Origin: an uncultured Azospirillum sp.
GTDB taxonomy: Bacteria; Pseudomonadota; Alphaproteobacteria; Azospirillales; Azospirillaceae
Direction: 5' to 3'
NCBI RefSeq assembly: GCF_946480385.1
Contig: NZ_CAMLJP010000080.1
Span: 1 to 30,838, forward strand
DNA length: 30,838 bases
In this document: piece by piece, positions 1 through 8,074 of the stretch
How positions within the stretch are numbered: position 1 is the stretch's first letter
Layout of the letters: each line of letters begins with the position of its first letter
Made by a program: the position numbers and the translations under genes
The notes under the pieces: generated by a model
Database searches by the model: none
What the model was told of the DNA's origin: nothing
What the model saw: the letters and a program-made list of their open reading frames with translations, nothing else

Positions 1-126
1 AACGAGCGGGCCATCGGCTTTTACCAACGCCTGGGCTTCGAAGCATTCGGAACGGAACCGCGGGCGCTGAAGGTGGATGGGGTTTATATCGACGATCTTT
101 TGATGGTGAAATTCCTTCGTTGCTAG
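1..126 (+). CDS. GNAT-family N-acetyltransferase, C-terminal fragment (cut by window edge)
   Basis: The open frame runs from the first base to a TAG stop and encodes the last 41 residues of a protein. The stretch N-E-R-A-I-G-F-Y-Q-R-L-G-F is the classic end of a GNAT acetyltransferase fold, where an Asn and a Tyr close to the acetyl-CoA pantetheine arm are followed by a G-F turn. It continues with a short beta strand ending in L-L-M-V-K. The start and the substrate-binding part lie outside the window, so the substrate cannot be guessed. It converges on the next gene with only 6 bases between stops. Confidence 0.8.
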   Translation, partial: NERAIGFYQRLGFEAFGTEPRALKVDGVYIDDLLMVKFLRC

Positions 127-132
127 GGGTAC

Positions 133-1026
133 TCACCCCAACTCGAAGCTCGTGACCCCGAACAGCCGCCCCAGATCCGTCGCCGGCGCCGGCCCCAGAT
201 ACATCCGCGCCGTCTCGAACTGCGGCGTCAGCCCGAACTCCTGCGCCAGCCGCACCGCCTCCCCGTTCGGCTCCGGCACGTCGAGGAACACCGGCCCGGC
301 GCCGGCCGCCCGTCCCAGCGCCAGCACCAAATCCCGCGCGATCACCCCATCCGCCGCATAGAGCGGGCCGATCTTGAAGCCGCTGTGGCAGGGCCGGATC
401 ACTCCGAAACCGGTCACCGCGCCATCCCTCACCGCCGCCAGCGCCGTGGCGCCCGGCAGGGCAATCCAGTTGGCGAGGAATCCGGGACGCGGCGCCGGAA
501 ACAGCCCGGCGTCCAAGGCGGCCAACCGGTCGAAGGGCACCGTCCGCGCATCCACCAGGGTGGTTCCGCCCGCCCCTCCCTTTGCGCCACCGTCCGGCAG
601 GCTGCCGCCGAAGCGGATGTTGCGGTGGGACAGGGCGAAGCCGGATTTGCGGTAGTTCTCCTGCTGGGCGACCACGCCGTCGAGGCCGACGGTGCAGCCC
701 TCCAGATGGCGCAGCCCCTCCTGCCACAGCCGCCAGCCATAGCCCCGCCCGCGCACCTCCGACCGCACGATGTAGAAGCCGAGGAAGCCGAAATTGCCCG
801 GATAGCGGCCCCCTGGATAGCGAACGACGGATAGAGAGGCCACCAGCCGCCCGTCCAGCAGCCCGACCAGAAAACCCGCCGGATCGACCGCATGAAAGGC
901 GCCGGCGTCGTGCAGGCCGGGGTTCCACCCTTCCGCCCGCGCCCAGTCCACAGCCAGATCGAGGTCGGCCCGGCTCATCACGCGGATCCGATAACCGTCC
1001 GTCCCCTGCCCTTCGCTGTGTTCCAT
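133..1026 (-). CDS. GNAT-family N-acetyltransferase, two-domain (YitH-like)
   Basis: Encodes 297 residues. The N-terminal half is a GNAT acyl-CoA N-acyltransferase: the acetyl-CoA loop is visible as R-G-R-G-Y-G, preceded by the strand F-L-G-F-Y-I-V, and an E-N-Y-R-K-S-G-F segment closes the domain. The C-terminal half (about 150 residues) resembles the extra domain found in YitH-type GNAT proteins. The substrate is unknown. The frame stays open further upstream to 1341, but the ATG at 1026 is preferred because a GAGGGAGG ribosome binding site lies 6 bases before it and the homology begins soon after. It transcribes away from the glycan genes and is probably monocistronic. Confidence 0.85.
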   Translation of the reverse strand: MEHSEGQGTDGYRIRVMSRADLDLAVDWARAEGWNPGLHDAGAFHAVDPAGFLVGLLDGRLVASLSVVRYPGGRYPGNFGFLGFYIVRSEVRGRGYGWRLWQEGLRHLEGCTVGLDGVVAQQENYRKSGFALSHRNIRFGGSLPDGGAKGGAGGTTLVDARTVPFDRLAALDAGLFPAPRPGFLANWIALPGATALAAVRDGAVTGFGVIRPCHSGFKIGPLYAADGVIARDLVLALGRAAGAGPVFLDVPEPNGEAVRLAQEFGLTPQFETARMYLGPAPATDLGRLFGVTSFELG

Positions 1027-1120
1027 CGCCGCCTCCCTCGAACGAATGGAACAGAGCGTAACCGTCAGCATCGCCACAAGGCAATCCGGGACACAATATG
1101 GGCTGCGGTCGCCACCATCG

Positions 1121-1143
1121 CCCTCTCCCGCCCCGGGAGAGGG
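1121..1143. repeat. Short perfect hairpin, CCCTCTCCCG / CGGGAGAGGG
   Basis: A 10-base perfect inverted repeat with a 3-base loop. No T-tract follows on either strand, so it is not a standard intrinsic terminator. Hairpins of this CCCTCTCCCG type recur in intergenic DNA of GC-rich proteobacteria and are usually regarded as REP-like elements. That comparison is from memory, not from a search. Confidence 0.55.
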
Positions 1144-1305
1144 AGCTACATGCGACACGTCCCAACCGCGATTTTCACCCACCTTTTCCTGTCCCTTCGC
1201 ATCCGTGATAGGAATGTCATCCCACTCCCGCCAGAAAGGGACCGCCATGCTCCGCCGGATACCGCTTCCCCATTCTGCCTTCCCCACCAATGGCTTCACT
1301 CCCGA

Positions 1306-1350
1306 TGAAACAGTGGAACAGCCCCCGGATTCCTGTTTCATGCTGTTTCA
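1306..1350. repeat. Dyad repeat element, copy 1 (TGAAACAG-type)
   Basis: The left arm is TGAAACAGTGGAACAG (1306-1321), then an 11-base loop, then the right arm CTGTTTCATGCTGTTTCA (1333-1350). Each arm is itself two tandem 8-mers, so the unit is four copies of an 8-mer arranged two against two. A second copy of identical geometry starts 88 bases later, and a reduced copy lies at 30552-30589. Function unknown: a REP-like repeat or an operator. Confidence 0.7.
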
Positions 1351-1393
1351 AACGTCCCATCCGGCACCGTCCGCCGACCACCCCACCGCCGAA

Positions 1394-1438
1394 TGAAACA
1401 ATGGAACAGTGCCCGCAGCCCTGTTTCACACTGTTCCA
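1394..1438. repeat. Dyad repeat element, copy 2 (TGAAACA-type)
   Basis: The left arm TGAAACAATGGAACAG (1394-1409), an 11-base loop, and the right arm CTGTTTCACACTGTTCCA (1421-1438) keep exactly the arm and loop lengths of copy 1, while the loop sequence differs. Conserved arms with a diverged loop suggest selection on structure or on protein binding. Confidence 0.7.
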
Positions 1439-1541
1439 AACCTCCAGCCCGGCCTCCCCTCGCCGTCGACCGCGCGCCGTTGCTTTCGCGGCGGGAGTGC
1501 GGTTAAGTCCCCGCCGGTTTCCGCTGATCCGCGTCGAGTTC

Positions 1542-2831
1542 ATGCCCGTCGAGTCCCTGGACGTCACCGCGTCACGCCCCGCCTCCCCGTCTCCCGCCCC
1601 GCCCCCGTCCGGCAGCGGGGTCGATGCCGCGTTGCGGGGTTTGGCCGGGGCCGCCGCCCTGATGCTGGGGCCACTGGCCGCACTCGCCCCGCGTGGGTTG
1701 CCGGTCTGGGCCATTCTGGTCCTTGTACTGTCGCTGACCGGGCTGGCCCGGCGTGGAGCCTTCGGGCGCATCCTGCGGCTGACGCCGGCGGTCGCCGCGG
1801 TGACGGCCTTCCTGGTCCTGGCCCTGGTCTCCAGCTTGTGGAGCCCATCGGACCGTGCGCTGGAGACGGTGCTGGAGATCGGCTACATCGCGCTCGGCGC
1901 GCTGGCGGGCGGTGCCTGGATCGCCGGGCTGCCGGCGGCAGAGGCGCGGCGGCTGGGCGGGCTGTTCCTGGCCGGCGGACTGGCCGGCGGGCTGCTGTTC
2001 GCGGTGGAGGCGGCGCTCGACTTCCCGCTGAACCGCTGGTGGAACAGCGTGCCCGACGACCAGCTGCCCAACCTGCTGAACGGCAATGTACCGAAGCGGA
2101 CGGCGGCGCTGCTCTGCCTGCTGGTCTGGCCGGCCGCCCTGGCGGTGGACCGCTTCGGGCGGCGGACGCTGGCCCTGCTGGTGCCGGTGGGCTATGCGCT
2201 GGCCTGCCTGCCGCTGACCAGCCGTTCGGCCATGCTGGGCATCGCCGCCGGACTGGTCACGCTGGCCGCCGCCCGTGCGTCGGCCGATTGGACCCGCCGG
2301 CTGTTCGCCGCCGCGGTGACCGCCGCCTTCCTGCTGGTGCTGCCCGCCGCCCTGCTGTTCTCCGGCCCGCTCGACCTCGCCCATTCGCCGCTGCTGTTCC
2401 GCTCCGCCCAGCACCGGGTCGAGATCTGGGGCCATGCCGCGGACCGTGCGCTGCGCACGCCGGTGTTCGGCCAGGGCATCGACGCCTCGCGCTCCCTGCC
2501 GCCGGAAGGGGCGGTGTCGGACTTCTCGCCGATCGGCGACAGCCTGCTGCCGCTGCATCCCCACAACGCCTTCCTTCAGGTCTGGCTGGAGACTGGGGCG
2601 GTCGGGGCGGCCCTGGCGCTGGCCGTCATGCTGATGCTGCTGGCCGCCACCTGCGGGCTGGAGCGGCGCGACCAGCCCTTCGCGCTCGCCCTGTTCGCCA
2701 CGGCGATGGCGATGGGCAGCACCGCCTACGGCATCTGGCAGCCCTGGTGGATGGCAGGCTTCCTTTCCGCCGCGCTGATGCTGCGGCTGGCAACCCGTAT
2801 CGGGGCCCGTATCGGGGACAAGAATCGATGA
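1542..2831 (+). CDS. O-antigen ligase / polymerase-like membrane protein (Wzy_C family)
   Basis: Encodes 429 residues from the ATG at 1542 (the frame is open to 1290, but no earlier start is supported; the RBS at 1542 is weak). After a Pro/Ser-rich N-terminus come about ten hydrophobic membrane segments. The diagnostic feature is H-P-H-N (residues 339-342), followed by F-L-Q-V-W-L-E-T-G, the conserved periplasmic-loop signature of O-antigen ligases (WaaL) and related polymerases, which transfer undecaprenyl-linked glycan to an acceptor. It overlaps the GT9 gene by 4 bases (ATGA), so the two are translationally coupled. Ligase and polymerase cannot be told apart from sequence alone. Confidence 0.82.
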   Translation: MPVESLDVTASRPASPSPAPPPSGSGVDAALRGLAGAAALMLGPLAALAPRGLPVWAILVLVLSLTGLARRGAFGRILRLTPAVAAVTAFLVLALVSSLWSPSDRALETVLEIGYIALGALAGGAWIAGLPAAEARRLGGLFLAGGLAGGLLFAVEAALDFPLNRWWNSVPDDQLPNLLNGNVPKRTAALLCLLVWPAALAVDRFGRRTLALLVPVGYALACLPLTSRSAMLGIAAGLVTLAAARASADWTRRLFAAAVTAAFLLVLPAALLFSGPLDLAHSPLLFRSAQHRVEIWGHAADRALRTPVFGQGIDASRSLPPEGAVSDFSPIGDSLLPLHPHNAFLQVWLETGAVGAALALAVMLMLLAATCGLERRDQPFALALFATAMAMGSTAYGIWQPWWMAGFLSAALMLRLATRIGARIGDKNR

Positions 2832-3766
2832 GCAAGCGCCCGCTCCGCATCCTGGTCATCAAGCTGGGCGCCTTCGGCGACTTCTTCCTGGCCCAGACGA
2901 CCTTCGCCGCCATCCGCCGCCACCATGCCGGCGACCGGATAACGCTGCTGACCCTGCCCTCCCTCGCCCCGCTCGCCCGCATGAGCGACCTGTTCGACGA
3001 GGTGCTGGAGGACCCGCGCGAGCGGTCTCTGTCGGCCTATCTGGCGATCCGCAAGACGCTGCGCGCCCACCGGTTCGACCGCGTGTACGATCTCCAGGCG
3101 CAGACGCGCACCGACCTCTATCACCGGCTGCTGTTCCCCGGCCCCTGGCCGGAATGGTCGGGCACCGCGCACGGCGCCTCCCATCCCGACCGCTACGAGG
3201 GCCGGCGCAAGGTTCCGGTGCGCGACCGCTACGTCCGCCAGTTGGCTCCCTTCGGCATCGTGCCGGACGAGACGCCCGACCTGTCCTGGCTCGACGCCGA
3301 CATCTCCAAGTTCGGTCTGCCGGAGCGGTTCGCGCTGCTGGTCCCCGGCTCCTCCCCCGGACGGCCGGACAAGCGCTGGCCGGTGCGCCGCTATGCCGAG
3401 GTGGCGGCGGCTCTGGCCGGGCGCGGCATCGTGCCGGCGGTGATCGGTACGGGCATCGAGAGCGACCTCGCCCGCGGCATCGCCGAGTATTGCCCGCAGG
3501 CGGTCGACCTCACCGACCGCACCAGCGTGCCGGAATTGGGCGGGCTGGCGCGCCGGGCCTGGGGAGCGGTCGGCAACGACACCGGCCCAACCCACCTGAT
3601 CGCCGCGGTCGGCTGCCCCACCGTGGTGGTGTTCTCCGACGCCTCCGACCCGATCCACAGCACCGGCCCGCGCGTGCTGATCCACCACCGCCCCGACTTC
3701 GCCGACATCGACAGCGCCGGCGTGGTCGAGGCGCTGGACCGCGCCCGGAACTTGGGAGGCTCCTAA
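2828..3766 (+). CDS. Glycosyltransferase family 9 (heptosyltransferase-like)
   Basis: Encodes 312 residues, a normal length for GT9. The N-terminus, L-R-I-L-V-I-K-L-G-A-F-G-D, is the typical first Rossmann strand and acceptor loop of heptosyltransferases. The C-terminal donor site has G-N-D-T-G-P-T-H (residues 249-256) followed by the strand P-T-V-V-V-F-S, the family signature for ADP-heptose binding. The enzyme acts at the cytoplasmic face of the inner membrane on the LPS core or another surface glycan. Coupling by ATGA overlap to the O-antigen-ligase-like gene fits a shared job in surface polysaccharide assembly. Which sugar it transfers is not shown by the sequence. Confidence 0.88.
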   Translation: MSKRPLRILVIKLGAFGDFFLAQTTFAAIRRHHAGDRITLLTLPSLAPLARMSDLFDEVLEDPRERSLSAYLAIRKTLRAHRFDRVYDLQAQTRTDLYHRLLFPGPWPEWSGTAHGASHPDRYEGRRKVPVRDRYVRQLAPFGIVPDETPDLSWLDADISKFGLPERFALLVPGSSPGRPDKRWPVRRYAEVAAALAGRGIVPAVIGTGIESDLARGIAEYCPQAVDLTDRTSVPELGGLARRAWGAVGNDTGPTHLIAAVGCPTVVVFSDASDPIHSTGPRVLIHHRPDFADIDSAGVVEALDRARNLGGS

Positions 3767-5382
3767 CGGCAGAAGGGAAACGGCGCCACCTTGGGCATGT
3801 AGATCGGGATCCACTCGCAATGGGTGGCCGGGTTCGGCAGCTTGCGGGTCTCGATGATCGGCCAGGCATGGGCGGCAATCACCACCAGCGCCACCCCTGC
3901 CAGGATCCAGCGCCGCGGCTTGGTCCGGTCCAGCAGCCCCGGCATCCGCGCCAGCACCCAGGCGGCGGACAGGATCGCCAGCGGGTCGGTGTAGGCGGCA
4001 TAGGCGCGCTGGAACCCGCGCAAGGAGAACAGCGCCTCCAGCCCCCAGGCGACCAGCAGCAGGAACAGCGCCTGCACCGCGGCCAGCCTTTCCCCCCGCC
4101 GCCACAGCACCGCCGCCCCGGCAAGGGCGAACCACTCCACGACGATGGTCTGCGGAATGTTGTCGGGGTGCAGGACAATGGTGCGGATCGCCAGGGTGCG
4201 GCCGATGCCGGCCAGCAGCAACGCCAGCGTCCCCTGCCCCACCACGTTGCCCTGCCCCTGCAGTTCCGCCCCGTGCCGCCAGGAGGAGAAGACGAACATG
4301 TGCTCGACGAAGTTCGCCACGGCAATGGCGTTCTGCTCGATCCAGCGGATGTCGAGCGCCAGCAATCCCACAGCCAGCCCCAGCAGCACCGCCGCCGCCC
4401 CGGCCACCGCGCGGGCCGCCGGCACCCGGTGGACCACCGCATGGACCAGGATGCCGACCAGAACCCAGCCGGCGACGATGCTCTGATAGCCGCCGCCCGA
4501 CAGCCCGCCGCCGACGGGGGTGTAGGGATAGACCGCCCGCCCCCAGCCGCCCAACCCCGCCTGGATCAGCCCGAAGGCCGGCACCGCCGCCGCGGCCGCC
4601 AGCAGCCCGACCACAGCCGCCACGCCCCAGCCATTGGAAGGAGCACGCTCCGGCCGTCGTCCGAACAGGATCGCCGCCACCGGCAGCCCCATCGCCAGGA
4701 ACACCGCCTGCACCTTGGTCACCATGGCCAGACCGACCAGCAGCCCGCCCAGTGCCAGTTGCAGCAGCGACGCGCCGCCGCACGGCCTGCCCTCGGCCGG
4801 CCGCACCGCCCGCAGGACCAGCAGCAGCCCCAGCACGACGAATCCGGCCGACAGCAGGTCGGTGCGCATCTGCCGCCCCTGCGCCGTCAGCCCGACGCCG
4901 AAGGCCAGCAGAACTCCCGCCAGCAGCGCCACCCGCCGGTCGTCCAGCAGACCGCGCAGCAGCGTGGCATAGCTGACGGCGAAGGCGGCGGTCAGCAGGA
5001 TCGACAGTGCCCGCCCGGCCTGGATCAACGACTGCCAAACCGCCTGCGTCGCCGCCACGTCGCTGCCCGGCGGCAAGGCCGACAGGGTGGCGACCGGCAG
5101 CAACCCGACCGCATGCAGCAGCCGGTACCAGACGTCGATCACCAGGAAATAGCCGTAGCCGGGATGGTCGAAATACTCCTGCGGCAGCCCGTCGCCGAAC
5201 AGCAGCCCATGATAGGCCAGCACCAGATCCTGGTCCGAATGGACCCAGTAAGGCAGCCGGAATCCGACCAGCAGGACCGACAGCGCCATCGCCGCGGCCA
5301 GCCCCAGACACAGCAGCCACCAGGGCGCCGCTGCGACACGGTCGAGCAGGGAGGGACGGGCGACGGAGGGTGCAGGCGTCAT
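3763..5382 (-). CDS. GT39-like polytopic membrane glycosyltransferase
   Basis: Encodes 539 residues with a membrane segment at about residues 21-42 and roughly ten more downstream. The first extramembrane loop carries acidic S-D-Q-D (49-52) and D-H-P-G (72-75). This resembles the layout of PMT/ArnT-type (GT39) enzymes, where a loop Asp binds a polyprenyl-phosphate sugar donor. It would act at the periplasmic side of the inner membrane. The stop overlaps the stop of the GT9 gene by 4 bases (convergent), so it is not in that operon. The family assignment is by topology and loop motif only; the substrate is unknown. Confidence 0.68.
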   Translation of the reverse strand: MTPAPSVARPSLLDRVAAAPWWLLCLGLAAAMALSVLLVGFRLPYWVHSDQDLVLAYHGLLFGDGLPQEYFDHPGYGYFLVIDVWYRLLHAVGLLPVATLSALPPGSDVAATQAVWQSLIQAGRALSILLTAAFAVSYATLLRGLLDDRRVALLAGVLLAFGVGLTAQGRQMRTDLLSAGFVVLGLLLVLRAVRPAEGRPCGGASLLQLALGGLLVGLAMVTKVQAVFLAMGLPVAAILFGRRPERAPSNGWGVAAVVGLLAAAAAVPAFGLIQAGLGGWGRAVYPYTPVGGGLSGGGYQSIVAGWVLVGILVHAVVHRVPAARAVAGAAAVLLGLAVGLLALDIRWIEQNAIAVANFVEHMFVFSSWRHGAELQGQGNVVGQGTLALLLAGIGRTLAIRTIVLHPDNIPQTIVVEWFALAGAAVLWRRGERLAAVQALFLLLVAWGLEALFSLRGFQRAYAAYTDPLAILSAAWVLARMPGLLDRTKPRRWILAGVALVVIAAHAWPIIETRKLPNPATHCEWIPIYMPKVAPFPFCR

Positions 5383-5617
5383 GATGGGCTGCGCTCACGG
5401 TTCAGATCGGCGGGCGCCTTGTGGCACGGAAACGAACGATTGGGAACCAGTCCGATCCTGCGGTGTTGCCCTCATGAAACGGCGGAGTCGGGAGTCTCCG
5501 TCTCTTTCGTGGTGCCTCGCACGAGTGGCTTTGCAACGTTGGCGGGTCACTGCCACAAAATACGGTATGGCAGACGCGCCGGACAGGCACATGCCAGACA
5601 GACACATGGGGAACTCG

Positions 5618-6055
5618 ATGGCCGATACCGACGACATCCTGGAGCGTATCCGACGCCGCGCCCACGAGTTGTGGGAAAGCGAGGGCCGCCCGCACGGCCG
5701 CGACTCCGACCATTGGACCCAGGCGGAAGCGGAAATCCGCGGCGCCGGCGCGCTGGAGCCGACGGAAAAGGCCGCCGGATCGCGCAAGAAGCCCCCTATC
5801 TCCAAGGCCACCTCCAAGGCCGCCGGCAAGAGCACCCGTGCCGCCGCCGAATCCCTGTCCGAAGTCGCGAGCACCCCGGCAGAGAGCGCCAAATCCGCCC
5901 CCGCCAAGCCGGCGAAGGCCAAGCCGGCCGCCCCTAAGGCGAAGGCAGAAGATGCCCCCAAGGCCGAGGCCGGAAAGGCCGCTGCCAAGGCGACCCCCGC
6001 CAAGTCTCCGCGCAGCCCGAAAAAGGACGGCGGCAAGAACGCAACGGCCAACTGA
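5618..6055 (+). CDS. DUF2934 protein with histone H1-like Lys/Ala/Pro tail
   Basis: Encodes 145 residues. Residues 1-40 match the DUF2934 pattern: an R-I-R-R-R-A-H-E-L-W-E helix, then G-R-P-x-G-R-D-x-x-H-W-x-Q-A-E. The remaining ~100 residues are low-complexity Ala/Lys/Pro/Ser, with repeated A-K and P-A-K units resembling bacterial H1-like nucleoid proteins. The tail is strongly basic and probably disordered, so DNA or RNA binding is a fair inference but unproven. The start is uncertain: in-frame ATGs lie at 5567, 5606 and 5618. The last is preferred because GGGGAA precedes it and the domain begins directly there. Confidence 0.78.
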   Translation: MADTDDILERIRRRAHELWESEGRPHGRDSDHWTQAEAEIRGAGALEPTEKAAGSRKKPPISKATSKAAGKSTRAAAESLSEVASTPAESAKSAPAKPAKAKPAAPKAKAEDAPKAEAGKAAAKATPAKSPRSPKKDGGKNATAN

Positions 6056-6146
6056 CCCCAGGTCGCCCCTCCCCCCACCGGCGGAACCCTGCGGCCCCGG
6101 AGCCGGTTGTCAGGTCTATCCTGCAATCTTCTCCGGAGGACCTGTC

Positions 6147-6491
6147 ATGGCCGGCACGCCGTCGATGGACGACTGCATCCGCAACTGCACCGACTGCCAC
6201 ACGATCTGCCTGGAAACCGTCGCGCATTGCCTGACCAAGGGCGGTGCGCATGCAGAGGCCGGGCATATCCGCCTGCTGCTGGACTGTGTCGACATCTGCC
6301 GCACCAGCGCGGATTTCATGATCCGCGGTTCCCGCTTCCATCACCTGACCTGCGGCGCCTGTGCCGAGATCTGCGCGGCCTGCGCCGACGACTGCGACAG
6401 CATGGCCGACGACCCGATGATGAAGCGGTGCGCCGAGATGTGCCGCCGCTGCGCCGAAAGCTGCCGCTCGATGTCGCGCATGGCCGCCTGA
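6147..6491 (+). CDS. Four-helix-bundle copper storage protein (Csp/DUF326 family)
   Basis: Encodes 114 residues with 16 cysteines, spaced mostly C-x3-C or C-x2-C along helices (for example 10/14/17/21, 47/51, 69/72/76/79/83, 95/99/102/106). This is the pattern of Csp proteins, whose four-helix bundles are lined with Cys and hold many Cu(I) ions. There is no signal peptide or Tat motif, so it is cytosolic (Csp3-like) rather than exported like Csp1. The start is well supported: GGAGGA lies 6 bases before the ATG. A copZ with a CueR-type promoter lies elsewhere in the window, but no copper gene is adjacent. Confidence 0.9.
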   Translation: MAGTPSMDDCIRNCTDCHTICLETVAHCLTKGGAHAEAGHIRLLLDCVDICRTSADFMIRGSRFHHLTCGACAEICAACADDCDSMADDPMMKRCAEMCRRCAESCRSMSRMAA

Positions 6492-6517
6492 TCGGGCCAT
6501 CTGAATGCAGCCGTACC

Positions 6518-8062
6518 CTACTCCATCACCGCTGCTTCCTCCGGCGCCGGAGCCCCCGGCTTCGGCCGCCGGAGCAGCAGCAGCATCGGAATCACCAGCA
6601 GCGCGACGTACATCATCAGCTTGAAGTCGTCGATGTAGGCGATCATCGCCGCCTGCTGCGTGACCTGGGCGTTCAGCATCGCCAACGCCTCGGGCGCGGC
6701 GGTGACCTGCTCCGTCATCGCCTGGGAGAACGGCGTCAGGTGTGCGGACAGGCTGGCATGGTTGACCTGGGTGTTCTGCGACAGCAAGGTCATCACCACC
6801 GAGATGCCGACGCTGCTGCCCAGGTTGCGGACCAGGCTGAACAGGCTGGCGGCGTCGGTGCGCAGCCGCGGCTCCAGCGTGCCGAAGGCGATGGTGCTGA
6901 GCGGCACGAACACCAGCCCCAAACCCAGCCCCTGCACCACGCCGCTGACGATGATCGGGTTGCGGTCCATCACGATGGTGAAGCCGGTCATGTACCACAG
7001 CGACCAGCTGGTCAGCAGCACGCCGGCCAGGATCAGCAGCCGCGCGTCCACCTTGCGCACCAGCCGTCCCACCGCCAGCATCGAGATCATCGTGCCGACG
7101 CCGCGTGGCGCCAGCACCAGTCCGGTGGTGACCGTCGGGTAGCCCAGCAGGTTCTGCAACATCGGCGGCAGCAGCGCCATCGTCGCCAGCAGGATCACGC
7201 CGATCACGAAGATCAGGATCAGGCCGGTGACGAAGTTGCGGTCGCGCAGCAGTGCCAGGTCGATGAAGGGCTCGGTCTTCGTGTTGCCGTGGGCGGTGGC
7301 GATGTGGACGGCGAAGATCCAGAAGGCGCAGGCGGCCAGCGCCGTCTCGATCCAGATCTCGGTTGCGCCGAACCAGTCCAACTGCTCGCCGCGGTCCAGC
7401 AGCATCTGGAAGGCGCCGACCGCCAACCCCAGCATGGCGAAGCCGAAGAAATCGAAGCCGCGCTGCCGGCCCTTGGTCTCGTGCAGGAAGACCAACATGC
7501 CGAAGAAGGCCAGCAGCCCGACCGGCAGGTTGATGTAGAAGACCCAGCGCCAGCTGAAGCTATCCGTCAGCCAACCACCCAGCGTCGGCCCGGCGATGGG
7601 GCCAACCATGATGCCGGCGCCCCACAGCGCCATCGCCTGCCCGTGCCGCTCCTTGGGGTTGATATCCAGCAGCACCGATTGCGACAGTGGCACCAGCGCC
7701 GCACCGAAGATGCCCTGCACCAGCCGGAAGGCGACCATCTGCGTCAGGCTGCCCGCCAGCCCGCACAGCACCGACGCCGCGGTGAAGCCCGCCACCGCGA
7801 TCAGGAACAGCCGCTTGCGCCCGAACCGGTCGGCCATCCAGCCGGTGGCCGGCGTGGCGATGGCAGCCGCAACGATGTAGGAGGTCAGCACCCAGGTGAT
7901 GGTGTCCTGCGCCGCCCCCAGACTGCCCTGCATGCTGGGCAGGGCTACGTTGGCGATGGTGGTGTCCAGCACCTGCATGATGGTGGCGAGCATGATCGAC
8001 ACGGTGATCATGCCGCGATGCTTCACCTCATGCGGGGCGGCAGCGGATTGGGGGACAGCCAT
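6518..8062 (-). CDS. emrB: EmrB/QacA-type drug:H+ antiporter (MFS, DHA2, 14 TM)
   Basis: Encodes 514 residues, the usual size for 14-segment DHA2 transporters. The loop between TM2 and TM3 holds the MFS motif A (G-W-M-A-D-R-F-G-R-K-R), and the antiporter motif C is seen as G-P-x-x-G-P-x-L-G-G-W followed by W-R-W-x-F-Y-I-N-L-P, typical of EmrB. Early in TM1 the stretch Q-V-L-D-T-T-I-A-N-V-A carries the acidic residue common in this subfamily. It would export hydrophobic drugs or fatty acids through a tripartite channel with the neighbouring EmrA. It follows emrA by 12 bases. No outer-membrane TolC partner is in the window. Confidence 0.92.
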   Translation of the reverse strand: MAVPQSAAAPHEVKHRGMITVSIMLATIMQVLDTTIANVALPSMQGSLGAAQDTITWVLTSYIVAAAIATPATGWMADRFGRKRLFLIAVAGFTAASVLCGLAGSLTQMVAFRLVQGIFGAALVPLSQSVLLDINPKERHGQAMALWGAGIMVGPIAGPTLGGWLTDSFSWRWVFYINLPVGLLAFFGMLVFLHETKGRQRGFDFFGFAMLGLAVGAFQMLLDRGEQLDWFGATEIWIETALAACAFWIFAVHIATAHGNTKTEPFIDLALLRDRNFVTGLILIFVIGVILLATMALLPPMLQNLLGYPTVTTGLVLAPRGVGTMISMLAVGRLVRKVDARLLILAGVLLTSWSLWYMTGFTIVMDRNPIIVSGVVQGLGLGLVFVPLSTIAFGTLEPRLRTDAASLFSLVRNLGSSVGISVVMTLLSQNTQVNHASLSAHLTPFSQAMTEQVTAAPEALAMLNAQVTQQAAMIAYIDDFKLMMYVALLVIPMLLLLRRPKPGAPAPEEAAVME

Positions 8063-8074
8063 GGATGGAGCGCC

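Larger units (their letters stand above)
1027..1541. other. Gene-free interval with hairpin repeats
   Basis: This 515-base stretch lies between the divergent GNAT and O-antigen-ligase-like genes. Frames across it are open on both strands, but none shows a recognisable domain or a ribosome binding site. What it does hold is structure: a short perfect hairpin at 1121-1143 and two copies of a larger dyad repeat at 1306-1350 and 1394-1438, listed separately. Promoters for both flanking genes must lie here, but no convincing -35/-10 pair was found. Confidence 0.6.

Noticed and set aside
1027..1541. Possible small genes in the gene-free interval
   Set aside because: The open frames consist of Pro/Ser/Arg-rich translations of the dyad repeats and lack ribosome binding sites.
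3154..5937. Long plus-strand open frame antisense to the GT39-like gene
   Set aside because: The translation is Arg/Gln/Pro-rich and low complexity, typical of the antisense frame of GC-rich genes; the minus-strand gene has coherent membrane segments.
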